From the NCBI RefSeq assembly GCF_027595985.1, contig NC_073312.1:12281995-12345994 (forward strand): a DNA stretch of 64,000 nt, in the 5' to 3' direction. A model generated the notes under the pieces. The model saw only the letters and a program-made list of their open reading frames with translations. It was not told where the DNA came from and did no database searches. The translations under genes and the position numbers were made by a program. Below are positions 11,486 to 22,939 of the stretch, one piece after another; position 1 is the stretch's first letter; every line of letters starts with the position of its first letter. The DNA is from Sorex araneus. Taxonomy: Eukaryota > Chordata > Mammalia > Eulipotyphla > Soricidae.

Positions 11486-14400
11486 AAATTTGAAAAAAAA
11501 ACACCAAAAAACAATCTTGATCCCTGAAAGATCTGAGTCCTCAAGCTCCTTTTCATTTATTGAGTTTTATGTATTTCTCACTAACCTCTACTCTTCAGTA
11601 TGAAGGACTAAGCACACGAGAGAACCGTCTGTGTGACTGACACAGATCTTTCTACGACCACTCCTTTTACTCCTGGACTGATCAATCATTCCAGTCTGCA
11701 GAATGACATCTTTATCTGCTTATTGGCCTGATTGCATCCAAAATGCACAGGTTGCTGTCTTGTCTTGCAGTCAAAGGCAGTATCCGGCATGCAATGACGG
11801 ATGGAGGTGGCGCCGAGACATAATCATAAATTAATAGCTGACACGATGTCTCTGTGTTTCTAATGGGAAACTGATTCAGAGAGTGTGATGGATGTGGCTC
11901 ATGGGACTGAACTGAGGGAGGGCCCGGAATCTATCCTCAGAGCTCGGATCCAATACCTTTTCCAGAGGCTGTTCCGAGAAGCTGAGAGTGAAGGAATCAA
12001 GCACCACCCAAATCTGAATTCTACTTCCTCACAGTGGGCATCTAGGCAGTTCACGGAGGTGCTTCCAGTCTCCATCTTCTCCGCTGTAAAGCCAGCATCC
12101 TCATTGCCAAGCCAGGATTAGAATGAACCTTGAATGAGTTAACAGTCCGTGAAAGCACTAGTGGATTATACCAGGTAAGGTGCCCATTAAGGAACGCACC
12201 AAATTTCCATTTACTGCTTACCCATCCCCAAATTTGATGAATTCCCTAGCATTTTATAGTTTAGAAAGAACAACCTCTGCTAAGAGCCTCTGTTAAAGTT
12301 CCTGTCACCCAGAGAGCAAGTGGGGTTAATTCTAACAGCAGGACATGCAGAGCAAGTGGGCCTGGTCTGACATGGAAGGAATTGATAGAGTTCTTTGTAG
12401 CAGTAATCTCTGAATCTCAATGATTCTTACCAAATATTTCTTTCAAGTCATTTTGGGAAATGGCTCACTGCCTTTTTCTATTTTATTAAATCGAAGAACC
12501 TCATTAAGTCAAACTATCAGTAAAGCATTGTCAGCAGGCAGAAAATGGGGGAAAATCCTCTTTCAGTGTTTGATCAAGAGAAGCTTTCTAACAAACTCAA
12601 GACAAACACATTTCCCTCCTACCGCCTATTCAGACGGGATTAAGCATTGTGCCCGCTCACAATATTCAATCATCATTTCTGACCCGTTTAAGAGCTGCCA
12701 GCGTGAATTAGGAAATAGGCAGTCGCAGGCTCTACTGCATCTTCCCGTGTTCTCAGCCTGAGAAACATGGCGTGATTAAATGCATTTAGGACATGGACAC
12801 AATGTTTATTAAGAAAAGAAGATACAAATGCTCTCTCTTTCCAAGACAAGGAAAAAGAGAGCAGGAGAAGTCAGCATTTCTTTCCCCTCTCAAAGCCCAC
12901 ACAGGAAGCTCCCAGTTTTTCATTTCATATTTCATAGTTCATTTTTCTCAGTCCTGCCTAGCAAACCCGTTGACTTTATTCTTGCCTTTCCTCGCAAATT
13001 TTTTTTTCTCCCAGAAAGTTTTCCTCTATCATTATGAAAGTGGCCAATGGTTTGGGTTCAAGCATCAAATAGATGGTTTGGAAAATAAAATTATAAAGAA
13101 TATAAAAGTCACTGGTCATTTCTCAGTCCATGGGTAATAATTTTGAAACATTTCACTGAATTTCCCTTCCAGCTTCTCTTTTCTTTCGTCTGTATCTCCT
13201 TTTCCCTTTGTCCCAATCCTGTCTCTCTGACTCTGCCATCCCTCCTTCCTTCTTATTGGAATCATACAACGTGATATTGTATTGAATTTCACACATCTTA
13301 AACACCATTTCTTGTGATCTACTCTGATATAGAGTTCTTAACGAATGTGTTAATTTACATAATAAGTTTAGATATGTGCTTGTTCCATATGCATCCGCAA
13401 AGATACAGACGTGTGCGTGCACCCAACACACCGAATTTGTGGCTTATGGGAAGAACGATCAGGGACACATTTTGCTTGCCCTTTCCAGGGAGAAAGACAT
13501 GAGTCAGAGCAACTTCTGGACAGAACCATCTATGACTGGACACGAAACTTCTGTCAAGTGTGGCATTCTGGGACGGGCAGCAGCCTTTCAGGACAAAAGT
13601 CAATGGGCAGCAACTCTAGAATGGTAGTCGTTTGAGCAAGGCTGACACAAATTGGTCTTGTCAGCATATTTAATGAATTAATTCAGTTTCTGATTGGTTG
13701 ATTTGGGGACAGAAGATTGCCCCTGACTGGCTGGTTTGTAAAAGCATGTTTACCGGAGTAAGTTCTGCTGATCAACAGAAGAATTTAAAACGGGTCCTTA
13801 GGGTACCTGCTACCATGGTTACAGAAAAACAGTATTGTCTTAGGAAGAGGAGAAATATCTGCATTCTCAATATCATAACTGAATTAATCCTTTTCTTACT
13901 GTGGGATAACTGGCTCGTGTGCACTTACCCCACTGCTATAAACAATGCTGAAGTGATCATTCTAACTTATCTTTAAGCACACCTCTGGTTCCTTTTCAGA
14001 GTACTAGAAGAGGATTGCGGATTCAAAAGAGAATTTCAAAACAACTGTGAAGCTAATTCAAGCTCATTAGAGGACCTTAGAAAATATAGATGCATAAAAA
14101 GAAAATTGAAATCATCTATAAGGCACGTGCCTCCCCACCAAACACCTCCCCACTGTTTAATGTTTAGAGCTTATTCTTGCGTCCATCTGCTGAGCTTCTG
14201 TAGCGCTACACAAATAAATGCAAAAATCAAAAGCTGGCTAGTAATTCAGTTCGTTTTCTTCACCTAATTAGTTGTCACAGATGTCTTTCCCTGTCATCAT
14301 ACAGTATCATTTAATGGCTAAATAATAATGTGTGTATTGGCTGCAAAACAAAAAAGAAAGTGTGTATTTGCATGTAATGCAACTTAACTTCTTTTGTTGG

Positions 14401-14512
14401 AAATTCAAGCTTTCTTTCTTCTCTTTTGTTCATTCCTGTTCATCCTCTTGCTTTATTTTGATATTCCTTTTAATTTTATTAGTAGTCTTACATGTATATT
14501 ATCCACTAGTAC
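11486..14512. other. 3 kb SINE-free block, candidate conserved non-coding DNA
   Basis: No family A, B or C element in about 3 kb, which is unusual here. The stretch 12200-12800 is AT-rich with motifs such as CTCATTAAGTCAAAC and GGCGTGATTAAATGC. Possible antisense L1-like fragments near 13940-14020 and 14280-14330. No coding gene recognised. Confidence 0.4.
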
Positions 14513-14524
14513 ATATATATATAC

Positions 14525-14525
<1 letters not shown>

Positions 14526-14578
<53 letters not shown>
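14526..14578. repeat. (GATA)n microsatellite, about 13 units
   Basis: Uninterrupted TAGA/GATA run after a short (AT)n. Confidence 0.97.
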
Positions 14579-15044
14579 GGTGGGGGGAGTCCCAGGCACA
14601 GCCCTCAAGTTCCCCAGGCCTCATCATTGTTCTTGACTGACCTGGATAATGGTTCCATGCAAGATCTGGAGTCTGAGCTGCTACTTGGGTCTTGAAATAC
14701 TGGGGAGACCCAGATCAACTTAGAGTGCAGGAGGCCGGGAGGGAGGTACTATTGTCACACCGAGTGTTCACTTGGGACCTCCAAGGCTACACTAGTGATG
14801 CCAGGAATTGACATCTACTAGTCACCTTAACTGCCGTACTCGCTCCTGCTCCCTTAATGCTAATATGAACAATGCTCAGCATTCACATGAGTATTGAATA
14901 TTGGCTGGGTTTTGCGTATTGGCATGAGAATTGGCTGCTCCTCCTATTGTTGTTATTACTTTTTTGGTTTGAAACACTAAAGTGAACACTAGGGGCGATA
15001 CTAAGATACTTTATACAGCACCACTGCCATCAAGAATATCACGG
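14579..15044. other. Non-coding, possible inverted SINE relic
   Basis: 14580-14850 ends with CTTAACTGCCGTACTCGCTCC, faintly like an inverted SINE head. Otherwise nothing recognised. Confidence 0.3.
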
Positions 15045-15570
15045 TCTTCCAAGAAACAGCGGGTGTTGGCCAGGATGAGAGACTAAGGAACACGGGGACA
15101 CTGTTGATGAGATATAAACTGGTGCAGCCACTAAGGAAAACACGAGAGACATTCCACAAAAGAAAATATAGTAAGACTAGAACAACCATACAATCCAGCT
15201 ATTCCACATCTGGATGTACACACACATTCACACACATGTACACACACACACAGAATACAAAAAGTACTAATTACAAAGATATGTGCACCCCTAGGTTAAT
15301 AATAGCATTGTTTGCAATAGCCAAACTATAGAAAAAATAATCTACATATTCATTGTATGAATGTAGCAGATGATGTGGTATATTATATACATAGTATATT
15401 TAATATAATTCCATCACAAAAAAATCAAAATTTTGCATATGCAACAACATGGGTGGACTTCAAGTCTGATATCAAAGGTCAGTTTCAGTAAAATAAACTG
15501 TCTAGGAAAAGGCAAAGTGCTGGATTCCTTAATACATGTGGAATATAAAGCAAGCAAGCGAATGAACACA
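15045..15570 (+). mobile_element. L1 (LINE-1) 3' end relic, ORF2 end
   Basis: Matches the well-known end of mammalian L1 ORF2 in order: GTGTTGGCCAGGATGAGAGA, AACTGGTGCAGCCACTAAGG, CCAGCTATTCCACATCTGG, TATGTGCACCCCTAGGTTAA, GCAACAACATGGGTGGACTT and ACATGTGGAATATAAAG. A CA-rich insertion lies near 15220-15250. Multiple frame breaks; not functional. Confidence 0.85.
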
Positions 15571-15603
15571 CTTCTATGACACACGATTTCCCCTTTCTTT
15601 TGT

Positions 15604-15717
15604 TTTTTTATTGTTTGTTTGTTTGAGTTTTACCCCAGGCTCTGTAATCAGGGATCATTGATCAACTCAGGAAGGCCACATGCAAGGCAAGTGCCACTCC
15701 CTACTTGTTCCAGCCCC
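15604..15717 (-). mobile_element. SINE family A fragment, inverted, inside the L1 relic
   Basis: Tail half and head present (GGCTCTGTAATCAGGGATCA to CTTGTTCCAGCCCC) with the centre missing. It separates the L1 ORF2 end from L1-like 3'UTR sequence. Confidence 0.7.
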
Positions 15718-15895
15718 TCACGACACCGTCTTAGGTATAGAGGACAGGTTAGTAGGTGGAGGAAGAGAATTGGGGTGAGTGAGAAGGGTGAAAGGAGTCA
15801 GTTGTATGCTGATAAAAACTGTATTAACTCATCAGAATGCAGCACATACAGGCGTCAAGGCTTAATGCTATCTACATGAGACTTGTGCACTGCTA
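15718..15895 (+). mobile_element. L1 3'UTR remnant continuing the 15045-15570 element
   Basis: GGGGTGAGTGAGAAGGGTGA then CTGATAAAAACTGTATTAAC recall older L1 3'UTRs. Continuity across the SINE supports one interrupted copy. Confidence 0.45.
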
Positions 15896-15900
15896 TAAGC

Positions 15901-16098
15901 CAGTGTTTCTCAGCCTTTTTCCAGCTGCGGCACCTTCTGACTTTGTTTCCTTCTTGTGACCGTCCTAATTCTGCTATCCTTCTTCTTCCCATCTCAAGCT
16001 GTAAAACCCCACCACTTATGTGATTTTACCTGGACTATCCTGGGGTCTCCTGTTGGGGTGGGAGCAAGTGGCATAGGAACCCCAGTTGAGAAATGCTG
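15901..16098. mobile_element. hAT-like MITE (non-autonomous DNA transposon)
   Basis: Imperfect terminal inverted repeats CAGTGTTTCTCA and TGAGAAATGCTG bound a 198-bp non-coding element, typical of old hAT/Charlie-type MITEs. I see no clean 8-bp target duplication. Confidence 0.5.
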
Positions 16099-17162
16099 TT
16101 TGTAAACCAATGACAACATCTCACTGAATATGCTTTGTCTTAAATTTTTTAAAAATTTTACTTAGGAACCAAAATTTGCAATAGTGTTAATTGGAATGTT
16201 TTAGGAGTATGATATGGCTATACTGGGCCAGCTACCAGAGTGCCAGCAAGCAATTTTTAAAAAATTTTCAAACATAATAAATAAATAATTGTAGTCTTTA
16301 ACCTGAGAAGCCCCTTTAATTGGACCAGGTTTATACTTTTATGTCACTAGGAACTGTTTTTTTGGCAATCAGGAATGACAGGTGAACGCTCCAGGTAAGA
16401 AGCCCTGAGCTGTCTGCACCACAGGCAGCAACGCTTGTTCTTTCTCTTCACCTCTTGCCGTAACTTATGCTTCATCCGTACCTGGAAAGAGAGCTTCTTG
16501 CTAATCTGGTCACAGAGGAGAATCTAGTCACAGAAGAGAAAAATGAGGAAGGCTCATTCCCGAAGGGGTTTCCAAAGATGCATCAATACAATCAGTGTAG
16601 AGGCAACCAAAGTGGACTAATTAGGGAGCAAGCGGAGCAGAGGGAATACGAACAAAGCGAGTGCTGATAACATCAGAGCCGAGACTGCAGCACATCGGCT
16701 TAACTTCACCTGGTCTTTGTGGGCAGAAAAAGTTTCTGTGTCAAAGAGCTGGCATGCCAACACAAACATCATTAATTACTATTGACTAAGTGTCCCGAGT
16801 CGGCCGGGCCCTGAGGAGCATTGAAGAGAGGAGAGAGAAGAAAGATGGCTTATCTTTTCCTGGTCTTTCCCCCAGGAAGGGCGGCAGCCTGAGACTTTTG
16901 GACTCAAGTTAACGGTACCCTAACAGGGAAATGTAAACAATGGTTAAGAATTATGGCAACTCAGGACATAGAGGCAGCTTGTGCATGAAAAAGGGGGACA
17001 CTCCAAGTGCTTTACACATCTGGGGTTGTTCCATACAGGTGCCTAATCCCTGTTTTCTAATGAAGAAAAAGAGGAATGGATCTAACACTCATGAAGCACT
17101 TGGCAATGCTGCCTCTGTTACTGTGCTGTGTTCTCTCTTACAAATTTTCAGTAAATTCCTAA
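16099..17162. other. Non-coding, apparently unique sequence
   Basis: No gene or transposon recognised in about 1 kb. A short near-repeat TCACAGAGGAGAATCTAG/TCACAGAAGAGAA lies near 16510. Confidence 0.5.
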
Positions 17163-17287
17163 TTGGGACTGGGCGTATAGTTCAAAGGGTCGGAGTACAC
17201 TGCATGCAGGAGGGCTGAGTTCTATCCTCAGATAGCCCTCTGAGTGCTGAGATCAGAGTAGCCCTCATCAAAACTACCAAACAAAAA
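17163..17287 (+). mobile_element. SINE family A, old and partial
   Basis: GGGACTGGGCGTATAGTTCA head, a decayed box B, and CTCTGAGTGCTGAGATCAGAG. Confidence 0.6.
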
Positions 17288-17299
17288 ACTCCCTAAGTG

Positions 17300-17446
17300 G
17301 AATATTGGTGCTGGGAAATGTACACTGGTGAAGGGATGGATGTTGGAACATGGTACGACTGAAACCCAATCGTGAACAACTTTGTAACTGTGTATCTCAT
17401 AATGATTCAATAAAAACAAAAACAAACCAAAATAAGAAAAAAAAAA
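17300..17446 (+). repeat. Repeat C1, 3' end, with target duplication
   Basis: TACACTGGTGAAGGGATGGA to TATCTCATAATGATTCAATA, AATAAA and an A-rich tail. Flanked by near-identical CTCCCTAAGTGG and CTCCCTAAATGG, so a truncated retrotransposed copy. Confidence 0.65.
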
Positions 17447-17460
17447 CCCTCCCTAAATGG

Positions 17461-17834
17461 TCTCCTTTGTTTCTCACTTAAAAAAAAAAAGTTCAAAGAG
17501 CCTAAATTATTTATTAAGGTCTCAGAACGAATAAGTTGCATATTTGAGGTTGAAACTCAATTTCGCCTGACCTCCAAAGGTTATGCTTATGTAAAACAAA
17601 CACGTTGTGGACTCACATCCCAGGCAGATGCCATGGAAGCTCATCTACAGGCCTGTTCCAGAGACTCATAAATAAATCTCAAAAAAGATCAACTAGCTGC
17701 AAAAATTTCTCAGACACCCTTTCCTGGCTGGGATCTCCTGGTAATCTAGGGAAGGGGTTGGGTCAGCTCCTGCATCAACAAGACCCCAGTAGCCCATAGC
17801 ACACCACTAGGTCTCTGGCTGGACTGCCCAGTTA
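17461..17834. other. Non-coding, apparently unique sequence
   Basis: No gene or transposon recognised. Confidence 0.45.
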
Positions 17835-18262
17835 AATATTCTGGGTTTTCTGGATTTTCTGGACACATCCAAACCCTACAACACTGACATCCCAGTAGAA
17901 GCACACCAGACTGGATGGATGTATCACAATCTCGACTAACAAAAACACGAACACAGAAGGCTCAACTTGCAACAACAGCTGAGTAAACCCTCAGACAAAA
18001 ACAACGTCCCCATGGTGAGATACAACAATTTTCACCAAGTTTCTTCTTATGGAAATATTTTTTGATCATCCCATTGACACTTAGTGGTGACAAGCACTGT
18101 TTAATCAATTATATTGGGTCTGCTACAGAGGGGTGGTTGGGAAAATGGAGACCAAAGTGGAGGAAAGGTGACATAAAGGTGGGATTGGTGTTGGAGTACT
18201 GAACGCCTGTAACAAATCATCATGAACAGCTTCGTAAACCATGGTGTTTAAAGTGAGGAAAA
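17835..18262 (+). repeat. Dispersed repeat C2, near full-length copy
   Basis: Parallel to 1395-1852 and 23846-24150: ACACAGAAGGCTCAACTTGC, GTCCCCATGGTGAGATACAA, AGGTGGGATTGGTGTTGG and a final CCATGGTGTTTAAA. Non-coding. Confidence 0.65.
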
Positions 18263-18297
18263 CATTTTAAATATTAAAAAGTATTATGGTTTTCTAT

Positions 18298-18397
18298 TGT
18301 TTCAATGCTGGGGACCATATGTAATGCCAGGGGTCAAACTAGGGTTGGCCAAAATCAAGGCAAGCTAGCGCCTGAACTGTCCCGTATCTCTAACCCC
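18298..18397 (-). mobile_element. SINE family A relic, inverted head half
   Basis: GGGGACCATATGTAATGCCA to CGTATCTCTAACCCC. Confidence 0.6.
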
Positions 18398-18467
18398 ATG
18401 TTTTCTGACATACTATAGAACAAGCCTCAAAGCTTAAACAGTAGATGCTTTAAGGAGATTGACTTTT

Positions 18468-18640
18468 TTATTTTTGCTTTTTGGGTCACACCTGGCGATG
18501 CACAGGGGTTACTCCTGGCTCTGCACTCAGGAATTACTCCTGGCGGTGCTCAGGGGACCAGATGGGATGCTGGAAATTGAACCCAGGTCGGCCTCGTGCA
18601 AGGCAAATGCCCTACCCGCTGTGCTATCGCTCCAGCCCCA
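18468..18640 (-). mobile_element. SINE family A, full length, inverted, with target duplication
   Basis: Well preserved; flanked by GGAGATTGACTTTT and GGAGATTAACTTTT. Confidence 0.92.
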
Positions 18641-19225
18641 GGAGATTAACTTTTAATCTAAAGAATAGCTCCTTTTTCCTGGGAAAGGTTCTTTCTAACA
18701 GTGGGGCAGCTATCCTTTTCATCTGATGCCTGCCTCACTGGTCCTCATAGCAAGAATCTTCCCATAAATGAACTTTTTCCTTAAGCTCTTACAGGTTGGG
18801 TGTTTTCCACTTACAGCCTAGTGCATCCAGATCAACTTTCACTGCAGCAACTTTAATGACAGAGCAGGGGGTGTTCATTCATTCACAGCTTGTCACAGAC
18901 TGAGATGGGTATATTATCGGTACATGCTGCAGCTAAAATTGGATGCATATGTGTGTGCTAAGGATGGAAACTAATTCTTTACTATCTATTCCTACCTTTA
19001 CTAAGAGAAACATGATTAAATCTCTGCTAACAGAAAATCTTGTGTAGCAGGTTAAATAGTGGAATATTGGGCTGGAATATTGCTTTTCATCCAGGATAAA
19101 TTAATCAGATGCTCTATCTTTACCCTTAAATAGATTCAAATAAAAAATATGCTTCTTCTAATTATCAATAGGAATGTAAGGGAAATTTCTGGGGGAGGAT
19201 ATTGATATTTTAAAAGTACAAAGTT
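18641..19225. other. Non-coding, apparently unique sequence
   Basis: No gene or transposon recognised. Confidence 0.45.
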
Positions 19226-19400
19226 AGGGCAGAGAGATAGTATAGGAAGTAAAGCAGTTACTTTGCATGCAGCTGACCCCAGCTGACCTCAGAACCATAT
19301 GGTCCATGAGTCACTGCCAGGGATCACTCCTGAGCACAGAGCCAGGAATTGCTCCTAAGCAACATTGGATGTGGCTCCAAACCCTCCAAAATAGAAATAA
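19226..19400 (+). mobile_element. SINE family A, old
   Basis: GGGCAGAGAGATAGTATAGG head and GAGCACAGAGCCAGGAATTG body. Confidence 0.75.
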
Positions 19401-19794
19401 AATCACACATAAAGAAGGAGTAGGGGAAAAGAATAATGCTGACATAAAATTCACCAGTTGTAGGATAACATAGCCTCGGGTAGTTTAGATTTATTGGGTT
19501 ACTCCCATCACAGTGCTCCCATTCCTCTGTGTTTATTTGTAACTTCTTTCTTAGTGTTCTGTTGACTTGTAAATATTGTTTTTCTCTTCTCCTTGAGTCC
19601 TTTGCATAGTTTATTCAGAGCCATGTCCTTTTTGTATCGACACAGGAAGACTTAGCAAATGCCATGCTTTTGTAACCTGGGAGTCATTTGACGCTACATG
19701 ATATTTTCCTCCCGGGCATCTGTTCTCTCAACCTAAGCCTCAGCTGCCCTTACTTTCTAGCACCCCCAAAAGCAGGGTCCCGCCGAGGGACGAG

Positions 19795-20520
19795 GTGGAC
19801 CCAGGGCAAGCGGTGAGTTGTGTGCTACCCTGACATCGAGATGGGCCTGGCCAAAGTGCCTAATGCTTAACTATAAGTTAAGAGCTTGATCATGGACAAA
19901 TGCTGTCATTATCCATACAGTGATGACTAGATTTGGACCCTGCTAGGGTGAGGAATGATTTATCTGGCCTGAGTGCTATAGTCTGAGTCTGTGGCAAGAT
20001 GTTCCCAGGAGAGCTACCTTGCAAGCCTCAATGTATCTCTTGCTATGTCCATCCAAAAATAACTAGTATTAAGATGTTAATAAGTGTTTGGACTAAGGAG
20101 AGAAGAAAAACACCTTAAGAGTCAGGAAGGGCTTTGGAATGCCTTTAGGTAGTGTTCCCTTTGAACCTAGCTGCCCTCAGGAAGGGCTTTCTTATGTTGA
20201 TTTTACTACCTGGCTGTGTGTAGCCTAGAGGGCAAGGTAGGAGATCCAGAGCCAGGAGAGAAGCAGAGAGAGGGCTGCAGTAGATCCAGAGAGAGGATGG
20301 AGCTGGGAGTGCGGGAGAGGAGAAAGATGGAAGATTGAATAAACAGTAACTAATCAGCAACCAGCTTGGTCCTCGTTCTTCCTTCGCCTGTCCTTGGCCA
20401 AAAGCCATCCTGATCCAGTCCACACACAGTGGTTCCAGGGCACCGAACACGGTCGGTGAGACAGAGCTGCCTGGAGAGCCCTAGAGTGCACATGCCCGTC
20501 GGCGTGCCTTAGTTTTTTAC
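19795..20520 (+). mobile_element. LTR-like element (possible solo ERV LTR)
   Basis: A non-coding block with AATAAA at about 20337 followed by a GT/CT-rich downstream part ending TTTTTTACA, the layout of U3-R-U5. Ends and target duplication were not resolved, and no internal retroviral genes are present. It could equally be another old repeat or unique DNA. Confidence 0.35.
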
Positions 20521-21439
20521 AACCAGTGAATATAAACAGAATATAGATGAGAAGATGAAATCTACTATATCATGTCTTAAGATAAAACAATAATCACTAG
20601 AGATCAGCACAGGTGATGTGATTTACAGAAGTGAGGAATCAGATAGATCTGTAACATGTCACTGAAGAAATGTAGTCACAGACCATGCTGCATTGTACAT
20701 CTTAGAGCAACAGCGGAAGGTGGATGGCAGGTGCCTTCTTTGTGTGATACAACGCATATATGAAAACCCACGTCACTTCAATCCCATTTTAATACCTCCT
20801 ATCACTAATAATTTCTGAAAAGGTGGCCCATTAAAATTTGTTATAAAATATTAAAAATAGAAGCACAATATCATTAAACTCAAGGAATTTACAACATGGA
20901 CAAGGGAAGATACATAGGTATGAAATGATGAGAATAAATCACACTATATGCCATCGGTTGGCTATGTTCCTAAGAAAAGTGATGGTGTGAAACAGAATAT
21001 GTCCTCGTACAAAGAATGTCAAATAAGGTCCTGGAATTCTAGGTGTGATTTATTAAAAACATAACTGGAATATTCCAAATGACTCCAATCCTTAGCCTCC
21101 CAGGCCTTCTGTCACCACCATTCAGACAGAAGGCTGAACTGAATGTCACCGTTCCATCTGATGGTGCCACCTCACCTGTAGAGCTTGGGCAGGAAGGATA
21201 GAGATTTCAAGAATCACTAGACAAACATTTCAGACTTCTTATGTCCTAGAAAATTTCTCCAAAATAACTTAAAGCAGGGAGGGAATAAATAACTTATGTC
21301 CAAATAACTTAGAGCAAGGAAGGAACTGGTGAATCCCAAGAGCTTGAAGATCCTGAATAAAGGCCCATGACAAAGTCCCCACTGGCCAGAAGGTAGTTTT
21401 TGGTGACAAGAGGGGACAGTTTGGCTAAGACTGTGGGAT
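20521..21439. other. Non-coding, AT-rich unique sequence
   Basis: No gene or transposon recognised. Confidence 0.45.
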
Positions 21440-21603
21440 AAAGGGCCAGAGATATGGAGACTAGGGTAAGGCACTTGCTTTGCTTGTAACTAATCTGCGA
21501 TCCATTCCCAACATATGATCTCCCGCTCTACCAAGAGTGACCGTAGAGCCAGGAGTAGGCCCTGAGTACCCCAGGTGTGATCCAAAATAGAAAAAAAAAA
21601 AAG
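21440..21603 (+). mobile_element. SINE family A, old
   Basis: GGGCCAGAGATATGGAGA head, decayed box B, GTGTGATCCAAAATAG and an A tail. Confidence 0.75.
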
Positions 21604-21721
21604 GACTGTGAGATTACAGGTGGGCGTGTAGAAGGCTAAGTCACACTGGCCTTCAAGTGTGCCTCTATTGTGCCCCCTGGCCCATCCTTTCCCGGTGAGC
21701 AAACCCTGTCTAGAAAGGACA

Positions 21722-21900
21722 GGAGGCTGGAGAAGCACTACAGCAGGTGAGGCACTTGCCTTGTTTGCTGTCAACCCAGATATGATCCCCAGCACCCCAT
21801 CTGGTCCCCCGGAGTGATCCCTGAGCACAGAGCCAGGATTAAGCCCTGAGCACAGCCAGGCGTGGCCTAAGCCCTATCTCCCCCATCACCACCCCACAAA
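21722..21900 (+). mobile_element. SINE family A, old
   Basis: GGAGGCTGGAGAAGCACTAC head and GATCCCTGAGCACAGAGCCA body; the tail is lost. Confidence 0.8.
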
Positions 21901-22216
21901 AGAAGGGAAAGGACAGGAGTCCTAGCGGCCGGGTTCGTCTGCTCCTCACTCAGAGTCCCGGTCTCCCTCGGATGCCTGCTGATGCTCCCCGGCTCCAGGA
22001 AATGAACATTTTCGAACATGTCCTCACAGGCGAGCAGACTTGTAGGCAGAGCCACACACAGCGCCCTCTGGGGTCCACAAGCCCTACCTCGCAGTCTGGC
22101 ATCAGACCCAAGATGCTCATGAAACCAAAGCCATCATGCAGAAGCCATCAGCCAGCAAAGGGTGCGCACGGGGACAGGCCTCTGTGCTCAGGAACAGGTG
22201 GGGCCAGATCTTTGTT

Positions 22217-22391
22217 TTTATTTCATTTTATATTTGGATCCCACCCGGAGATGGTCAAAAGTTAGTCTTGACTCTGCACTCAGGAACCACTCCTGGTGGT
22301 GCTCGGGGGACTATGTGGGATAACAGGGATAGTACCTGGGTTGGCTGCATGCAAGGCAAATACCCTACCCACTGTTCTATCACTCTAGCCC
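22217..22391 (-). mobile_element. SINE family A, inverted, with target duplication
   Basis: Complete and diverged. CAGATCTTTGTTTTT occurs at both flanks (about 22205 and 22393). Confidence 0.88.
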
Positions 22392-22499
22392 CAGATCTTT
22401 GTTTTTCATTGGTCAAAAGTTGTCCAAATCATAAAGATCAAACATCATATAGAAGCTATGTTACTAGTTTTACATCATAACATGCTTTTTATTTGTTTG

Positions 22500-22594
22500 T
22501 TTGTTTTAATTTTGCTTTTTGGGTCACACCCAGTAATGCACAGGGACTACTCCTGGCTCTGTATTCAGGAATTTCTCCTGGCAATGCTCAGGGG
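22500..22594 (-). mobile_element. SINE family A, inverted, tail half of a copy split by family B
   Basis: Runs to ATGCTCAGGGG, the duplicated target. The remaining half resumes at 22831. Confidence 0.88.
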
Positions 22595-22830
22595 CAGCTG
22601 TAGCACAGCAGGTAGGGCGTTTACCTTGCACGCGGCTGACCTGGGTTCGATTCCTCCGTTCCTCTTGGAGAGTGCAGGAAGCTACTGAGGGTATCCCGCC
22701 AGCACAGCAGAGCCTGGCAAGCTCCCCGTGGCATATTCGATATGCCAAAAACAGTAACAAGTCTCACAATGGAGACGTAACTGGTCCCTGCTTGAGCAAA
22801 TCGATGAGCAACGGGGCGACTGTGCTACAG
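22595..22830 (+). mobile_element. SINE family B, complete, nested in family A
   Basis: Head, TTCGATTCCTCCGTTCCTCT, the GGCATATTCGATATGCC hairpin, ending CGACTGTGCTACAG. Target duplication ATGCTCAGGGG at 22584-22594 and 22831-22841. Confidence 0.92.
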
Positions 22831-22923
22831 ATGCTCAGGGGACCATATGGGATGCAGGGAACCTAACCCAGGTCAGCTGCACACAAGGCAAACACCCTCC
22901 CCAATGTACTATCGTTCCAGCCG
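22831..22923 (-). mobile_element. SINE family A, inverted, head half of the split copy
   Basis: Resumes at the duplicated ATGCTCAGGGG and ends with ACTATCGTTCCAGCC. Confidence 0.88.
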
Positions 22924-22939
22924 CACATCGTAAAATGCT

